This document shows positions 45,623 through 54,347 of a stretch of DNA of 64,000 bases, one piece after another (position 1 is the stretch's first letter; every line of letters begins with the position of its first letter). Source of the stretch: Herbaspirillum sp. DW155 (lineage in GTDB: Bacteria; Pseudomonadota; Gammaproteobacteria; Burkholderiales; Burkholderiaceae_D); the NCBI RefSeq assembly GCF_037076565.1, contig NZ_AP029028.1:1054001-1118000 (forward strand). The letters are read 5' to 3'. Both the position numbers and the translations under genes were made by a program. The notes beneath the pieces are model-generated. The model was given only the letters and a program-made list of their open reading frames with translations, did not search any database and was not told where the DNA came from.

Positions 45623-45718
45623 AGCACGTCCCTTGCATTCCCAAGCCTTTCCTCCGCCAGCCTTTCGCCAGCCTCAGCAACAGAAGTTCGTCCATTCACA
45701 ACGTAAAACAATATTGCT

Positions 45719-47821
45719 ATGAACACCAAACTGTGTACCCTCAGTGCCTTGCTGGCCTTGGCCTTCGATAGTTACGCACAACAAGTCCAGACCAATGCAC
45801 TGCCGGAAGTGACCGTCAAAGCCACCGCAGATGACAACAGCGGCTATCGTCCCAAGAACTCCTCGGCGGCCACCAAGATCGACGTGCCTCTGCGCGACGT
45901 ACCGCAGACCGTCAACACCGTCACCAAACAAGTCATGCGCGACCAGAATGCCCTGTCGTTGCAAGACGCCCTGCAGAACGTGGCCGGTCTCAGTTTCAGT
46001 CTCGGCGATGCCCAGCGCGACCAGGTGATCATCCGTGGCTTCAGCGCCATCACCGATCAGTTCGTCGATGGCGTGCGCGATGATGCGCTGTACTTCCGCG
46101 ACCTGTCCAATGTGGAACGCGTGGAAGTGCTCAAGGGACCGGCCTCCGTGCTCTACGGGCGTGGATCGGCGGGCGGCATCGTCAACCGCGTCACCAAGAA
46201 GCCCAGCGAAGATCCGGTCAGCGAGATCGGCCTCACGCTCGGCAGCGAGGGGCAAAAGCGGACCGAATTCGACGTCGGCCGCAACAGCGGAGATGGCACG
46301 CTGCTGTTTCGCCTGACCGGTGCGGCGGAAGACTCCAGCAGTTTCCGCAACCAGTATTTCCTGGAACGCCAGGCACTCTCGCCTTCCCTGACCTACAAGC
46401 CTGATGCGCAGACCAGTTTCACTGCGCAATTCAATTATCTGCACGACCGGCGACTGGCCGACCAGGGCATCCCCAGTTATCGGGGCCGTCCCGCCGATGT
46501 GCCGATTGCCACCTACTACGGCGCGGCCAACGGACGTGACCGGGCCTTCGTGCAATCCGAGGTGAAGGACGCCACCTTCACCCTGGACCACAAGTTCAGC
46601 GAAAACCTGGCCTGGCGCTCGGTGCTGCGCACCTACGATTTCGATCTCGACCGCAACTACACCACCATCAGCCGCGTCACCCAAACCGCCAACCCGACCG
46701 TCACGATCGCCCAGGCGCATCGCCAGCGCGCCGAGCGTGGCTTGTTCTGGCAAAACGAACTGACCCAGAAACTGCAACTGGCGGGCATGCACCATGAGTT
46801 GCTGTATGGCGTGGAATACAGCTGGCAAAACAAGACTGACTGGCAGGTCACGCGCAACAATGCGGCGACCTACTCGCTGTTCAATCCAGTGCTGGCCAAT
46901 CTGTCGCCCATTGCGGCCAATGCCGCGCCGAACATCAATGCGCAGACCCGGATCAACACGCTGGCCACCTATGTCCAGGATCTGATCAGCCTGACGCCGC
47001 AATGGAAATTGCTGGCCGGTCTGCGCTATGAGCGCCTGTCCCAGGATCGCGATGACAATGTAGCCAGATCCAACCTCAACCGCGTCGACACTCCGCTGTC
47101 GCCTCGTGTCGGACTGGTCTATCAGCCCGATGAGCGCACCTCGCTGTATGCCGGTTACAGCCGTTCCTTCCAGCCGCTGGCGGACTCCTTCGTGTTCTAC
47201 GGCAACAGCGCCCAGCTGGAACCGACCAAGACCGAGAGCAAGGAGGTCGGCATCAAGTACGAGCTCAACGACAAGACCAGCCTGACGGCCGCGCTGTTCG
47301 AGATGACCCAGAACAATATCCAGGTCGCCGACCCGAACCGCCCGGGCTTTGCCCTCAATGTCGGCCAACAGCGCACACGCGGTGTGGAATTGTCCGCCAG
47401 CGGCGAGCTTGCTCCGCACTGGAATCTGATCGCCGGTTACGCCTACATGAATGGCCTCATCGTGCAATCGAGCGGACTGACCTCGGCGGGCACGCCCTTC
47501 CAGGGAAACACGTCCTCGCTCACGCCGCGTCATACCTTCAATCTGTGGCTCAAGCGCGATCTGCCCGATGGTTACTGGGTGGCGGCGGGGGCGCGTGCCG
47601 AATCGGCGCGCTTCGCCTCCTCGGATAACCTCACGGTATTGCCCGGCTATGCAGTGATCAATCTGGGCGCGGGTTATGTGGCCGAGAAGTTTGACGTCAC
47701 CCTGTCGCTGAAGAACCTGCTGGATCGCAGATACTTCATCTCCGCCCACAGTGCCGCCAATGACTACAACATGCCCGGCGAGCCGCGCAGCCTGCTGGTG
47801 AGCACGCGTTACCGGTTCTGA
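45719..47821 (+). CDS. TonB-dependent ferric-siderophore receptor
   Basis: The 700-residue outer-membrane protein has a signal peptide (about 1-20, ending SYAQ), a TonB-box-like region (LPEVTVKA), the plug domain with VIIRGFSAITDQFVDGVRDDALYFRDLSNVERVEVLKGPASVLYGRGSAGGIVNRVTK, and a 22-strand barrel ending in Phe (RSLLVSTRYRF). It imports the ferric siderophore using ExbB-ExbD-TonB energy. ExbB/ExbD-like proteins are encoded at 59.9 kb. It is the last gene of the siderophore locus, ahead of a terminator. Confidence 0.95.
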   Translation: MNTKLCTLSALLALAFDSYAQQVQTNALPEVTVKATADDNSGYRPKNSSAATKIDVPLRDVPQTVNTVTKQVMRDQNALSLQDALQNVAGLSFSLGDAQRDQVIIRGFSAITDQFVDGVRDDALYFRDLSNVERVEVLKGPASVLYGRGSAGGIVNRVTKKPSEDPVSEIGLTLGSEGQKRTEFDVGRNSGDGTLLFRLTGAAEDSSSFRNQYFLERQALSPSLTYKPDAQTSFTAQFNYLHDRRLADQGIPSYRGRPADVPIATYYGAANGRDRAFVQSEVKDATFTLDHKFSENLAWRSVLRTYDFDLDRNYTTISRVTQTANPTVTIAQAHRQRAERGLFWQNELTQKLQLAGMHHELLYGVEYSWQNKTDWQVTRNNAATYSLFNPVLANLSPIAANAAPNINAQTRINTLATYVQDLISLTPQWKLLAGLRYERLSQDRDDNVARSNLNRVDTPLSPRVGLVYQPDERTSLYAGYSRSFQPLADSFVFYGNSAQLEPTKTESKEVGIKYELNDKTSLTAALFEMTQNNIQVADPNRPGFALNVGQQRTRGVELSASGELAPHWNLIAGYAYMNGLIVQSSGLTSAGTPFQGNTSSLTPRHTFNLWLKRDLPDGYWVAAGARAESARFASSDNLTVLPGYAVINLGAGYVAEKFDVTLSLKNLLDRRYFISAHSAANDYNMPGEPRSLLVSTRYRF

Positions 47822-47912
47822 CACTGGCACCCTCGACTGGAGGCCCTGCGCCGCATCGCTTGCTGTCCCCTCGCGGACAAGGGCCGATGCGGCGGCAGGC
47901 AGCCCGCCAGGA

Positions 47913-47949
47913 AAATCGCCACCTCTGAGTGACTTCAGGGTGGCGATTT
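47913..47949 (+). terminator. Rho-independent terminator after the TonB receptor
   Basis: AAATCGCCACC (47913-47923) pairs with GGTGGCGATTT (47939-47949), with an inner CTGA/TCAG stem. ATATTTT follows. It is 90 bp after the receptor stop. Confidence 0.8.
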
Positions 47950-48025
47950 ATATTTTCCAGTCACGGCCTCACTGTGCATGACGCTGCTTGCCGGCCAGCT
48001 TGACTTTGCGCCGGATAGTTTTTAT

Positions 48026-48056
48026 GATGCATACGCATCTATGTATATGCATAGAT
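48026..48056. promoter_or_regulatory. Palindromic operator upstream of the MarR-type gene
   Basis: GATGC-ATAC-GCATC (48026-48039) overlaps ATCTATG-TATATG-CATAGAT (48037-48056). Both are perfect inverted repeats in an AT-rich stretch 33 bp before the MarR-type ATG. Autoregulation by a dimeric MarR protein is the likely use. Confidence 0.6.
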
Positions 48057-48088
48057 TTGCTGTCATCCTCAGACAATCGGATTCCCCC

Positions 48089-48526
48089 ATGAGCAAGGAC
48101 ATCTGCACCTGCGCCCCCCTGCGTCGCCTCACGCGCCGGATCACCCTCATCTACGACCATCACCTGCAGGACAGCGAACTGAGCATCACCCAGTATTCGC
48201 TGTTGAGCCGTATCGGCCGTGAGGGGCCCATTGCCAACATCACGCTGGCCCAGGAAATGGGCATGGACCGCAGCACCTTGAGCCGTGCCTTGAAGCCGCT
48301 GATGACAGCAGGCTGGGTCCAGACCGTCGATCTGCCCGAGGAAGAACTGCTGGACAAGCGCTCCTTCGCGCTGCAGCTCTCCCGCCCGGGCCGCGCCAAG
48401 CTGGAGCAGGCCCGCCCGCGCTGGCGCCGTGCTCAGGATGAGATCGACCGCCGGCTCGGCCCCAGGCTCGCGCACCAGTTCAATGACCTCATCGAAGATG
48501 CCTACGCCCGGCTGCAGGACGACTGA
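48089..48526 (+). CDS. MarR-family transcriptional regulator
   Basis: ATG 48089 (MSKDICTCAPLRRLTRR) gives 145 residues, normal for MarR. The winged helix-turn-helix (SITQYSLLSRIGREGPIANITLAQEMGMDRSTLSRALKPLMTAGWV) is clear. The N-terminal ICTCAPLRR carries two closely spaced cysteines, which could sense oxidants, though this is speculative. The longer open frame upstream would span the palindromic operator and is less likely. It is followed after 103 bp by an MFS gene, its probable target. Confidence 0.88.
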   Translation: MSKDICTCAPLRRLTRRITLIYDHHLQDSELSITQYSLLSRIGREGPIANITLAQEMGMDRSTLSRALKPLMTAGWVQTVDLPEEELLDKRSFALQLSRPGRAKLEQARPRWRRAQDEIDRRLGPRLAHQFNDLIEDAYARLQDD

Positions 48527-48629
48527 GGCCGTGGCTTGCCCGGCTTGAGCGTCCAATGAAGCTAAATTCATCCGCTATTTCCGTCCCGCCCTCCCATCAA
48601 CCTCGCGTCTGTCTCCACACAGGATCGCA

Positions 48630-49922
48630 ATGAACAAACTGACCCAATCCCTGGCCGATGCCGTCACACCCCGTTTCCACTATGCCTGGGTGGTGGTGGG
48701 CGTGATCTTCCTCGTGCTGCTGTGTTCGGCCGGTATCCGCGCTACGCCGTCAGTGATGATCCTGCCGCTGGAACAGGAATTCGGCTGGAACCGCTCCACC
48801 ATCTCGGTGGTGATCTCGGTCAACATCGCGCTCTATGGTCTGATCGGCCCCTTCTCGGCGGCCGCCATGCAGCGCTTTGGTATCCGCCGCGTGGTATTGG
48901 GCGCACTGATGCTGCTGGCCAGTGGCACGGCGCTCTCCACCCTCATGCAGATGCCCTGGCACATGCTGCTGTCGTGGGGTTTGCTGGTCGGCGCCGGCAC
49001 CGGCGTGGCCGCCAATACCCTGGGCGCCACCATCGTCAGCCGCTGGTTCGAAACCCGGCGCGGACTGGCCATGGGTTTGCTCACCGCCAGTGCGGCCACC
49101 GGGCAGATGGTGTTCCTGCCGCTGATGGCGACCATGGTGGGCAGCTACGGCTGGCGCTCGGTGGCTTTGCTGGTCTCGGCGGTGGCGCTCCTGGCCATTC
49201 CGCTGGTGTGGCTGCTGCTGCCGGAAGGGCCGGCGGCCATCGGCCAGAAAATGGTCGGCCAGACCAGCGAGAGCGCCGATGACGCACGCTCCAAACGCAA
49301 TCCCCTGGCCATCGCCTTGGATGCACTGCGCACCTCGGTACGCATGCCGGACTTCTGGTTGCTGTTCATGAGCTTCTTCGTGTGCGGGCTTTCCACCAAT
49401 GGTTATATCGGCACGCAGTTCATCGCCATGTGCAATGACTACGGCATCAATGAAGTGCGCGGCGCTTCCATTCTGGCGGCCATGGGCATGCTGGATCTGG
49501 TCGGTACCACGCTCTCGGGCTGGCTCTCGGACCGCTACAACCCGCGCGTGCTGCTGTTCTGGTACTACGGGCTGCGCGGACTGGCGCTGATCTTCCTGCC
49601 TTATGCCTTCGGCCTGCAGTACTACGGCCTGGCCATCTTTGCGGTGTTCTACGGGCTGGACTGGATCGCCACGGTGCCGCCCACCGTGCGCCTTGCCAAT
49701 GACGTCTTCGGCCGCCTGGCCGCTCCCATCGTGTTTGGCTGGATCGTGGCCGGGCACCAGCTCGGTGCCGCCACGGCGACCACGGTGGCCGGCTATCTGC
49801 GCGCCACGCTGGGCAACTACACGCTGTCCTCGATCATGATGGGCGTGGCCTGTCTGGTCGGGGCGGTGCTGGTGTTGCGCATCAAGGGACAGCGCAATCA
49901 CCCGCAACCGGCCGTCGCGTAA
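48630..49922 (+). CDS. MFS transporter (oxalate/formate antiporter-like)
   Basis: The 430-residue protein has twelve predicted membrane segments. Its start (FHYAWVVVGVIFLVLLCSAGIRATPSVMILPLEQEFGWNRSTIS) is typical of the MFS monocarboxylate/oxalate-formate antiporter group. A central loop (about 210-240) splits the two bundles. The substrate is unknown; an organic acid is likely. The MarR gene precedes it on the same strand, with a terminator directly after it. Confidence 0.88.
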   Translation: MNKLTQSLADAVTPRFHYAWVVVGVIFLVLLCSAGIRATPSVMILPLEQEFGWNRSTISVVISVNIALYGLIGPFSAAAMQRFGIRRVVLGALMLLASGTALSTLMQMPWHMLLSWGLLVGAGTGVAANTLGATIVSRWFETRRGLAMGLLTASAATGQMVFLPLMATMVGSYGWRSVALLVSAVALLAIPLVWLLLPEGPAAIGQKMVGQTSESADDARSKRNPLAIALDALRTSVRMPDFWLLFMSFFVCGLSTNGYIGTQFIAMCNDYGINEVRGASILAAMGMLDLVGTTLSGWLSDRYNPRVLLFWYYGLRGLALIFLPYAFGLQYYGLAIFAVFYGLDWIATVPPTVRLANDVFGRLAAPIVFGWIVAGHQLGAATATTVAGYLRATLGNYTLSSIMMGVACLVGAVLVLRIKGQRNHPQPAVA

Positions 49923-49950
49923 ATTATTTCCTTTCGGTGTTGTGGAGAAC

Positions 49951-49981
49951 GCCAGCTTTCTTTTGAAGGCTGGCATTTTTT
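49951..49981 (+). terminator. Rho-independent terminator after the MFS gene
   Basis: GCCAGCTTTC (49951-49960) pairs with GAAGGCTGGC (49965-49974) with one wobble and a TTTT loop, and six T residues follow (49976-49981). It is 28 bp after the transporter stop. Confidence 0.88.
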
Positions 49982-50095
49982 CATCTATCGGGCATTTGGG
50001 GCAATCGCGCAGGCCGGGCGTGCGTGCGAGAATGCACCGCTGCTGCAGTCGGTATGCCGCCCGGCCCGCGAGGCTGCTCAACCTTTTCCCGCCCG

Positions 50096-51496
50096 ATGAT
50101 GAACCAGACGATCCAGCGCCGCGTGCCGGTGCTGCCCCTCATGGCCGCGTTGCTGGCCTGCGCATTCGGCCAGCCTCTGCCCGCGCTTGCGGGGGAGGCC
50201 ATCCTGCCTGCGGTGGAGATCAAGACGCCGCTGCAGTTCAACGCGCAGGCGGTGGCGCGACCGGTTTTCCTGGCCCGTGCGCAGCGCCGCTTCGAACCGG
50301 AGGGGCAGCCTGTGGGCGAGTTGCAGGGTGGCCTGTTCTGTTCCCGCAAGAACGACATCGTGTGGAACGCGAAGAGTGCCGACCTCATGCTACCCATCGA
50401 TACCCTGTTCCTGCGCTTTCGCAGTGAACTGCAGCAGCATGGTTATCCGGTGCCGATGGCGCCCGCCGAACCGCTGTTCCAGGAAAAGCCGGATGACGGC
50501 CTCACTCCCGCCCAGGCCCGTCCAGCGGATTTCAATCTGCAGGTGGGCGTGATCGTGACGCAGCTGCAGACCAATCTTTGCATCAAGGGCGGCAATGCCT
50601 GGAGCGGCGAAGCTTATGTGCGGCTGGAATGGCAGGTGTTCGCACCCGAGCAGCGCAAGGTGATCTACCGCAGCCGTAGCGAAGGCCTCTATCGGGTGCG
50701 GGACAAGACCCTGGAAGGCGCATTGCCGCCGATCCCGGTGGAGGCCTTCGCCGTGGCGGTTCGCAATCTGCTGGCCGATCCGCAGTTTGCGCTGGCCCTG
50801 CAATCGCCCTACGACAGCGCGGCGGCCGCCGCCAACGGCAGTGGCGCGCGCACAGCGCCAACGCAAGTGCCCGGCAATGCGGTGCTGATCGACAACCAGC
50901 CTGCCGACGGCGCTGGCATCGAGATCGCCAAGCGCATGCCCGAACTGCGCTCGGCCGTGGTGACGGTGCTGGCCGAGCGCAGTTCGGGCACTGGCTTTTA
51001 CATCGGCAGCTCAGGGTGGCTGCTGACCAACCAGCACGTGATCGGACAGTCGCGCGTGGTGCGCGTGCGCCTGCCGACCGGACGTGAACTGCTGGCCGAG
51101 GTGTTGCGGGTGGATGCGGCGCGTGACATCGCCTTGCTCAAGACCGAGCCACCGGGCGTGCGGCCGATGCCGCTGCGCACCGGCGCGCCGGGCATCGGTG
51201 AGGATGTTTATGCGCTGGGCTCGCCGCTGGGCGATGCCTTCAACAGCACGCTCACGCGCGGCATTCTCAGCGGCGTGCGCACGGTGCGTGATCTCGATTT
51301 CCTGCAAAGCGACGTCGCCATCCTGCCCGGTAGCAGCGGCGGTCCTTTGCTGGACAAGTCCGGACAGGTGATCGGCATCACCGTGGCCGGGCTCGGCGCC
51401 AAGGGGCTGGCGGGAATGAATTTCTTCATCCCGGTGGGGAGCGCGCTGGAGCGCCTGCAGCTGCAATTGCAGAACCGCGAGCCGCGCAAGCCCTGA
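50096..51496 (+). CDS. Secreted trypsin-like serine protease with unassigned N-terminal domain
   Basis: ATG 50096 gives 466 residues. A Sec signal peptide covers about 1-32 (VLPLMAALLACAFGQPLPALAG). Residues 35-240 form an unassigned domain with Cys82 and Cys162. A linker (240-285) precedes a trypsin-2/DegP-like domain with the full triad: His314 in TNQHVIG, Asp344 in RDIALLK and Ser414 in PGSSGGPLL. There is no PDZ domain, unlike DegP/DegS. A periplasmic or envelope protease is likely; the substrate is unknown. It stands alone between the MFS terminator and the LacI gene. Confidence 0.85.
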   Translation: MMNQTIQRRVPVLPLMAALLACAFGQPLPALAGEAILPAVEIKTPLQFNAQAVARPVFLARAQRRFEPEGQPVGELQGGLFCSRKNDIVWNAKSADLMLPIDTLFLRFRSELQQHGYPVPMAPAEPLFQEKPDDGLTPAQARPADFNLQVGVIVTQLQTNLCIKGGNAWSGEAYVRLEWQVFAPEQRKVIYRSRSEGLYRVRDKTLEGALPPIPVEAFAVAVRNLLADPQFALALQSPYDSAAAAANGSGARTAPTQVPGNAVLIDNQPADGAGIEIAKRMPELRSAVVTVLAERSSGTGFYIGSSGWLLTNQHVIGQSRVVRVRLPTGRELLAEVLRVDAARDIALLKTEPPGVRPMPLRTGAPGIGEDVYALGSPLGDAFNSTLTRGILSGVRTVRDLDFLQSDVAILPGSSGGPLLDKSGQVIGITVAGLGAKGLAGMNFFIPVGSALERLQLQLQNREPRKP

Positions 51497-51565
51497 TTTT
51501 TTCCGTTCGGGCATTGTTGAACCCAAGTTAAAGATGCTGCACAGGCCCGCTTGGCCCCGCCTGCA

Positions 51566-51581
51566 TTGGTATCGCTACCAG
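51566..51581. promoter_or_regulatory. LacI-type operator at the regulator's own gene
   Basis: TTGGTA-TCGC-TACCAG differs from the two gudD operators at the first spacer base and the last half-site base. It lies 14 bp before the LacI-type ATG, which indicates autoregulation. Confidence 0.78.
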
Positions 51582-51594
51582 CGCCAATGCTAGA

Positions 51595-52707
51595 ATGCCG
51601 GCCATGCCAGAACACAGCCATTTTTCCGCCGATTCCCCTGATTCCAGCCGCAGCAAGGGCGACGACGACAGCGCCGAACCGCGCCGCCGTGGTCCGCGCA
51701 AGAGCGCCGGCGGTATCACCCTGCGCGACGTGGCAAAGCTGGCCGGGGTGGCGCCGATTACCGCCTCGCGGGCGCTGAACACGCCTTCGGCAGTCTCGCC
51801 CAAGGTCTTGCAGAAGGTGCGCGAAGCGGTCGAGAAGACCGGCTACGTCCCCAATCTGCTGGCCGGCGGACTGGCCTCCAACAAGAGCCGCCTGGTGGCG
51901 GTGGTGGTGCCTACCGTGATCGGGCCGGTGTTCCAGGAAATCGTCCATACCCTCACCGAGACGCTCGCTGCGGCCGGCTACCAAGTCATGCTGGGCCAGA
52001 GCGGCTATGAGAATTCGCGCGAAGATGCGCTGCTCGAAGCCATCATCGGCCGCCGTCCCGATGGCGTGGTACTGACCGGCATCATGCGTTCGGCCGAGGC
52101 GCGCAAGCGTCTCCTGGCCAGCGGCATTCCGGTGGTGGAGACCTGGGACCTGACGCCCGCACCCATCGACATGCTGGTGGGGTTCTCGCACGAAGCCATC
52201 GGGCGCGAAGTGGCGCGCTACCTGCATGCACGCGGACGCAGGAAAGTCGCCGTCGTGGGTGGCCGCGACGAGCGCAGCCAGCGGCGCATGAACGCGTTTG
52301 CGCAAGAGTGTGTGGCGCTGGGCATGCAGCAGGGAAGGGCGACGCTGCCCATGCACCACGTCACCGCGCCGACCACGCTGGGGCAAGGCCGCCAGGGCCT
52401 GGCCGAATTGCTGCAGGCGCAGCCGGATCTGGATGCCATTTTCTGCAGTTCCGACCTGCTGGCGCTGGGCGTGATGATCGAGGCGCAGAGCCGTAGTATC
52501 GCCATTCCGCAGCAACTGGCCGTGGTCGGCTTCGGCGACCTGGAATTCTCGCGTGACCTGCAGCCGCGCCTGACCACCGTGCGCATCGATGGCACCGGTA
52601 TCGGTCAGCGTGCCGCGCGTTTCATCATCGAGCGCGCCTCGGGCATCGAGGTGAGCGAGCGCGTCGTCGACGTGGGCTTTTCCATCATTCCGCGTGACAG
52701 CGCCTGA
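51595..52707 (+). CDS. LacI-family regulator of the glucarate operon
   Basis: The 370-residue protein has a 40-residue charged N-terminal extension, then the LacI headpiece (ITLRDVAKLAGVAPITASRALNTPSAVSPKVLQKVREAVEKTGYVPN, about 41-88) with hinge helix (NLLAGGLASNK), and the periplasmic-binding-like effector domain. Ala-Pro-Ile-Thr in the recognition helix resembles GntR/IdnR-type sugar-acid regulators. Operators of TTGGTA-N4-TACCAA form lie before this gene and before gudD, 150 bp downstream. D-glucarate or a related sugar acid is the probable inducer. Confidence 0.9.
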   Translation: MPAMPEHSHFSADSPDSSRSKGDDDSAEPRRRGPRKSAGGITLRDVAKLAGVAPITASRALNTPSAVSPKVLQKVREAVEKTGYVPNLLAGGLASNKSRLVAVVVPTVIGPVFQEIVHTLTETLAAAGYQVMLGQSGYENSREDALLEAIIGRRPDGVVLTGIMRSAEARKRLLASGIPVVETWDLTPAPIDMLVGFSHEAIGREVARYLHARGRRKVAVVGGRDERSQRRMNAFAQECVALGMQQGRATLPMHHVTAPTTLGQGRQGLAELLQAQPDLDAIFCSSDLLALGVMIEAQSRSIAIPQQLAVVGFGDLEFSRDLQPRLTTVRIDGTGIGQRAARFIIERASGIEVSERVVDVGFSIIPRDSA

Positions 52708-52760
52708 GATGGCTTCCTGAATTCCCGTGTTGGTGCCCTGAAGCAACATTCATTTGCCCA

Positions 52761-52818
52761 TTGACAGTCAAAATTGGTACCGCTACCATTGGTTCATTCA
52801 ATTTGGTACCGCTACCAA
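52761..52818 (+). promoter_or_regulatory. gudD promoter with two LacI-type operators
   Basis: TTGACA (52761-52766), 17 bp, TACCAT (52784-52789) form a sigma-70 promoter. Operator 1 (TTGGTA-CCGC-TACCAT, 52774-52789) covers the spacer and the -10. Operator 2 (TTGGTA-CCGC-TACCAA, 52803-52818, a perfect palindrome with spacer) is centred 29 bp downstream, just past the start point. Repression by blocking polymerase is the clear reading. Confidence 0.85.
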
Positions 52819-52857
52819 ATCAGCTCGAGATCTTTTCCGCAACAGAGAAAGCCCGCC

Positions 52858-54234
52858 ATGACCCAGACCGCTTCCGCTTTGTCCTCGACTTCCTCGTCGG
52901 CCCTGCACAAGGGCGCGCCGCGCGTGACCGACATGCGCGTCATCCCGGTGGCCGGGCATGACAGCATGTTGCTCAACCTCTCGGGCGCGCACGGGCCCTA
53001 TTTCACGCGCAACATCGTCATCCTCACCGACAGCGCCGGCAACACAGGCGTGGGTGAAGTGCCGGGCGGGGAGGGCATCCGCCAGACGCTGGAGGATGCG
53101 CGCTCCCTGGTGGTGGGCCAGTCCATCGGCAATGTGCAAGGCATCCTCAATCGCGCCCGCAGCGCCTTTGCCGACCGTGACGCCGGCGGACGCGGCCTGC
53201 AGACCTTTGACCTGCGCATCGCCATCCACGCGGTGACCGCCCTGGAAGCGGCCTTGCTGGATCTGCTGGGCAAGTTCCTCGAAGTGCCGGTCGCCGCCCT
53301 GCTGGGCGAGGGCCAGCAGCGCGACGAGGTGGAGATGCTGGGTTATCTCTTTTACGTGGCCGACCGCAACAAGACCGACCTGCCTTACCAGTCTGCCGCA
53401 GATGCCAGCGACGACTGGCTGCGCCTGCGCCACGAGGCCGCGCTCACGCCGGAAGCGATCGTGCGCCTGGCCGAGGCGGCCTATGCGCGCTATGGCTTCA
53501 ATGACTTCAAGCTCAAGGGCGGCGTGATGCGCGGCGAGGAAGAAATCGCCGCCGTGACCGCACTGGCCGAGCGCTTCCCCAAGGCGCGTATCACGCTCGA
53601 TCCGAACGGCGGCTGGCTGCTCAAGGATGCGATCCGTCTGTGCCGTGACCAGCATGACGTGCTGGCCTATGCGGAAGACCCGTGCGGTGCCGAGGATGGT
53701 TATTCGGGTCGCGAGGTGATGGCCGAGTTCCGCCGCGCCACCGGCCTGCAGACTGCTACCAACATGGTAGCGACCGACTGGCGCCAGATGGGGCATGCGA
53801 TCTCGCTGCAATCGGTGGACATTCCGCTGGCCGATCCGCATTTCTGGACCATGCAGGGTTCGGTGCGGGTGGCGCAGATGTGCAATGAGTGGGGACTGAC
53901 CTGGGGTTCGCACTCCAACAACCACTTCGACATTTCGCTGGCCATGTTCACCCACGTGGCCGCAGCCGCGCCGGGCAGGATCACGGCCATCGATACCCAC
54001 TGGATCTGGCAGGACGGCCAGCGCCTCACGCGCGAACCGCTGCAGATCGTCGGTGGCAAGGTGCAGGTGCCGAGCAAGCCGGGCCTGGGTGTGGAGCTGG
54101 ACATGGCGCAGGTCGAAGCCGCGCACCAGACCTACCGCAACATGGGGCTGGGCGCGCGCGATGATGCGGTGGCCATGCAATACCTCATCCCGGGCTGGAA
54201 GTTCGATCACAAGAAACCTTGCCTGGTGCGCTGA
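52858..54234 (+). CDS. gudD: Glucarate dehydratase
   Basis: The 458-residue enolase-superfamily enzyme has the glucarate dehydratase residues: Lys218 and Lys220 in FKLKGG, Asp248 in LDPNGGW, Glu273 in AEDPCG, Asn302 in [10 protein letters not shown] and His352 in [10 protein letters not shown]. These sit at a constant offset of 13 from the E. coli Lys207, Asp235 and His339. It dehydrates D-glucarate (and L-idarate) to 5-keto-4-deoxyglucarate. The lyase and later steps are not in this window. An MFS transporter follows, with a LacI repressor upstream. Confidence 0.96.
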   Translation: MTQTASALSSTSSSALHKGAPRVTDMRVIPVAGHDSMLLNLSGAHGPYFTRNIVILTDSAGNTGVGEVPGGEGIRQTLEDARSLVVGQSIGNVQGILNRARSAFADRDAGGRGLQTFDLRIAIHAVTALEAALLDLLGKFLEVPVAALLGEGQQRDEVEMLGYLFYVADRNKTDLPYQSAADASDDWLRLRHEAALTPEAIVRLAEAAYARYGFNDFKLKGGVMRGEEEIAAVTALAERFPKARITLDPNGGWLLKDAIRLCRDQHDVLAYAEDPCGAEDGYSGREVMAEFRRATGLQTATNMVATDWRQMGHAISLQSVDIPLADPHFWTMQGSVRVAQMCNEWGLTWGSHSNNHFDISLAMFTHVAAAAPGRITAIDTHWIWQDGQRLTREPLQIVGGKVQVPSKPGLGVELDMAQVEAAHQTYRNMGLGARDDAVAMQYLIPGWKFDHKKPCLVR

Positions 54235-54347
54235 GCACGAAACGACATATTTTTCAGCAGGGCCGCGAGAAGAGCGCGCTGAACGCGCCGGTGGCCCGAA
54301 CTTACTTTCATCCACCGGTAGTACGGGCTCAATCGAGGAGACAACCC

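Noticed and set aside
45674..47830. Minus-strand open frame of 718 codons
   Set aside because: Antisense of the TonB-dependent receptor, which has signal peptide, plug and terminal Phe.
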